Both the position numbers and the translations under genes were made by a program. From JBCCCJ01 sp039029315 (lineage in GTDB: Bacteria; Bacteroidota; Bacteroidia; J057), in assembly GCA_039029315.1 (NCBI GenBank), contig JBCCGK010000023.1:1-64000 (forward strand): a stretch of DNA of 64,000 nt, in the 5' to 3' direction. Shown in pieces: positions 63,401 through 64,000 of the stretch. Below the pieces are notes generated by a model. That model saw only the letters and a list, made by a program, of their open reading frames with translations, made no database searches and was not told the origin of the DNA. The stretch's first letter is position 1; every line of letters begins with the position of its first letter.

Positions 63401-63793
63401 TCCCAAAAGATCCTTCTTTTTCTCAGTCGCATAACCAGTAACAACGACTTCTTCCAGGGTGGTAACATCAACTTCCAGGGTGACATTGATGGTGGTCCCT
63501 CCACCAACCGTCATTTCCCGGGAGACATAACCGATGTAAGAAAAGATCAAGACATCTCCTTCCGTCGCTGCAATTCGATAAGATCCATCACTTCCCGAGA
63601 ATGTGCCTGTGGTTGTTCCTTTTTTTGAAATGGTAGCCCCTTCCAGTCCTCCCCCATCTGAACCTGTAACTGTTCCTGTGATATTTTGCCCAAAACCCAA
63701 ATTGGGAATTAATGCTAATAAGACACCAAACAGAATCAATTTGAGAGTACGGTTCAATGGAATCTTCAAGAGCCGCAGTAATGGTTGATTCAT
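60458..63793 (-). CDS. SusC/RagA-type TonB-dependent transporter (pair 2)
   Basis: 1111 aa. Signal peptide ends PNLGFGQ. Carboxypeptidase-regulatory-like domain (about 38-115, ITGTVTGSDGGGLEGATI), then the SusC signature LEEVVVTGYATEKKKDLLGA, plug (GQPGQGASITIRGISTLG; LYIVDGVPVQPF) and a large barrel ending RPLRITLGIDVGF. Its sequence differs widely from pair 1, suggesting another ligand. The 207 bp upstream to the window end holds its promoter region and a 15-bp perfect stem-loop. No regulator is adjacent. Confidence 0.95.
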   Translation of the reverse strand: MNQPLLRLLKIPLNRTLKLILFGVLLALIPNLGFGQNITGTVTGSDGGGLEGATISKKGTTTGTFSGSDGSYRIAATEGDVLIFSYIGYVSREMTVGGGTTINVTLEVDVTTLEEVVVTGYATEKKKDLLGAVGIMEMEKTKGNTNNNIMQTMQGRVAGVQVGLAGQPGQGASITIRGISTLGNNQPLYIVDGVPVQPFQGASNTPNTQATWGLSWLNPADIESVQILKDASSASIYGSRASNGVVIITTKQAKQGRSSITASVRFSTERIVNPWDLMTSEEKAINQWQAAVNDGGDPDNVGRYRYEWHYDPSLGPGIQGNGVPVLDRIIYPEWLDEADQLRPAGHPNSTWTGTEYGGSSLEAGTDWNDVIFQQGIVQDYNVTFDQATDKGGVHLSVNLFDHTGAVIHSGYQRISTRLNSNYKFLNGRVKIGENIGVTKGERQWSDDGFGGTVENLMRVMKPMLPVKTEDGRFAGPPGAGFDDRDNPAGLGFDNQDDRIHNVKAFGNVYVEAEILKGLTFRTNLGIDYDNIYTRDLFRTYSRGFLSNTTAELRLTQIHQTNLVFNNTLTYSKNFGGKHALNVLAGTEAVENQFRVFSASGKDFALENNDYFQLSAASGERTSAGSQTGFSLFSYFGKVNYTFADKYLTSVTIRRDGSSRFGLNNRFAVFPAASVGWRISEEEFLQGSKTFSNLKLRAAWGQTGNQDIENTARFALYQAVYAPQSTYLPWGSGCAQTLCLDAATAYDIGNNNTGILPSGFLATQTGNDDLKWETTTEINVGLDFGLWSDKITGSIELYQKQTTDILIRPSAIGHFGDGYSRWANGADMETRGWEVSLGYFSPLSGDFNYTISGVFSGYVDKITSLPEDLWASYPGNGTEDQNIIGHSPNAMFVYRVDGLIQSAEELAAAPAYPGIRVGAFKYADLDGDGMITPTDREYIDAAARALVDFGLNSQMNYKAFDLTIQLTGALGRLIPGDANYNELGGLAPGRTAGSASLNGWTFTNKDTHIPAQSTSTRPFGFSDWDVRSGDYLAIRQVTLGWNLPAAANSPFGSLRAYLTGENLHYFSVTNGSEASYLFGSLIERANGTRFGQRLPGNYPRPLRITLGIDVGF

Positions 63794-63933
63794 AGTAGTA
63801 GATTTAAGTTGATTGATGATTTGAACTGATAACAGTCAACATTCAAATTATTATTCCCGATCAGATTCTGAGGATGAAAAACTGATCAGAATGGGGGGAA
63901 TTTTTCTAATCAAACAGCCTGAAGAAGAATCAG

Positions 63934-63969
63934 CAAGCGGATTCATCTTCCAGGAGATGAATCCGCTTG
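63934..63969. terminator. 15-bp perfect stem-loop upstream of SusC pair 2
   Basis: CAAGCGGATTCATCT (63934-63948) and AGATGAATCCGCTTG (63955-63969) are perfect complements around TCCAGG. This is most likely the terminator of a gene beyond the window's right edge, or of a divergent transcript. Confidence 0.5.
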
Positions 63970-64000
63970 TTCGCTGTACCCTTATGATTCGATTTACCAG

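Noticed and set aside
1..64000. tRNA, rRNA, CRISPR arrays or prophage
   Set aside because: No cloverleaf, rRNA stretch, regular spaced repeats or phage structural genes were seen by eye.

Overview
The window is a stretch of accessory chromosome from a member of the Bacteroidota. The evidence is two SusC/SusD pairs, two proteins with C-terminal type IX secretion (T9SS) sorting-like tails, a DUF4249 lipoprotein beside a TonB receptor, many lipoboxes, and TAnnTTTG promoter boxes in place of Shine-Dalgarno signals. The gene mix (TPR-containing histidine kinase, AAA-ATPase/PD-(D/E)XK proteins, ASPIC/UnbV protein, DUF5916) would suit the Saprospiria lineage, but that placement is inference. No rRNA, tRNA or CRISPR array was seen.

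Layout. 1-1.9 kb: small orphan genes (hypothetical protein, nucleotidyltransferase plus small partner), with an attC-like imperfect palindrome between them that suggests gene-cassette origin. 1.9-30.6 kb: three operons, each pairing a Planctomycete-type cytochrome protein (PSCyt1-DUF1549-DUF1553) with a Tat-exported DUF1501 protein. They are interleaved with two formylglycine sulfatases, a GH20 hexosaminidase, an alkaline-phosphatase-superfamily lipoprotein, a secreted protein with two MbtH domains, a T9SS cargo, an AAA-ATPase/nuclease gene, a decayed ATPase gene, a 161-bp MITE and a DUF5916 outer-membrane protein. 30.7-43.2 kb: MG2/plug protein, class C beta-lactamase-like hydrolase, TPR/PAS histidine kinase overlapping a FAD oxidoreductase, haem-binding protein, sulfamidase-like sulfatase, a zincin-like lipoprotein lacking its catalytic Glu, and an aldo/keto reductase. 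43.8-64 kb: SusC/SusD pair 1, a second AAA-ATPase/nuclease, a Tat-exported beta-propeller protein, a four-gene operon (FG-GAP/UnbV, unknown, STN-TonB receptor, DUF4249), and SusD/SusC pair 2.

How it may fit together. Three sulfatases, a GH20 enzyme, a glycosidase-like propeller protein and two SusC/D importers point to capture and desulfation of a sulfated, probably amino-sugar-containing glycan. The three cytochrome/DUF1501 operons sit among them. Two of the three cytochrome proteins carry an inserted carbohydrate-binding-like domain (CBM6-like in one, LamG/concanavalin-like in another), which ties this undescribed surface module to polysaccharides. DUF1501 belongs to the same alkaline-phosphatase superfamily as sulfatases, so the region holds seven members of that fold. 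The joint role is inference from context; no reaction has been assigned from sequence.

The strongest oddities are the exported tandem-MbtH protein with no NRPS gene in view, the carbohydrate-binding insertions in the cytochrome proteins, a roughly 110-residue domain inserted in the GH20 barrel, the HAxxH pseudo-zincin, and the attC-like cassette boundary.
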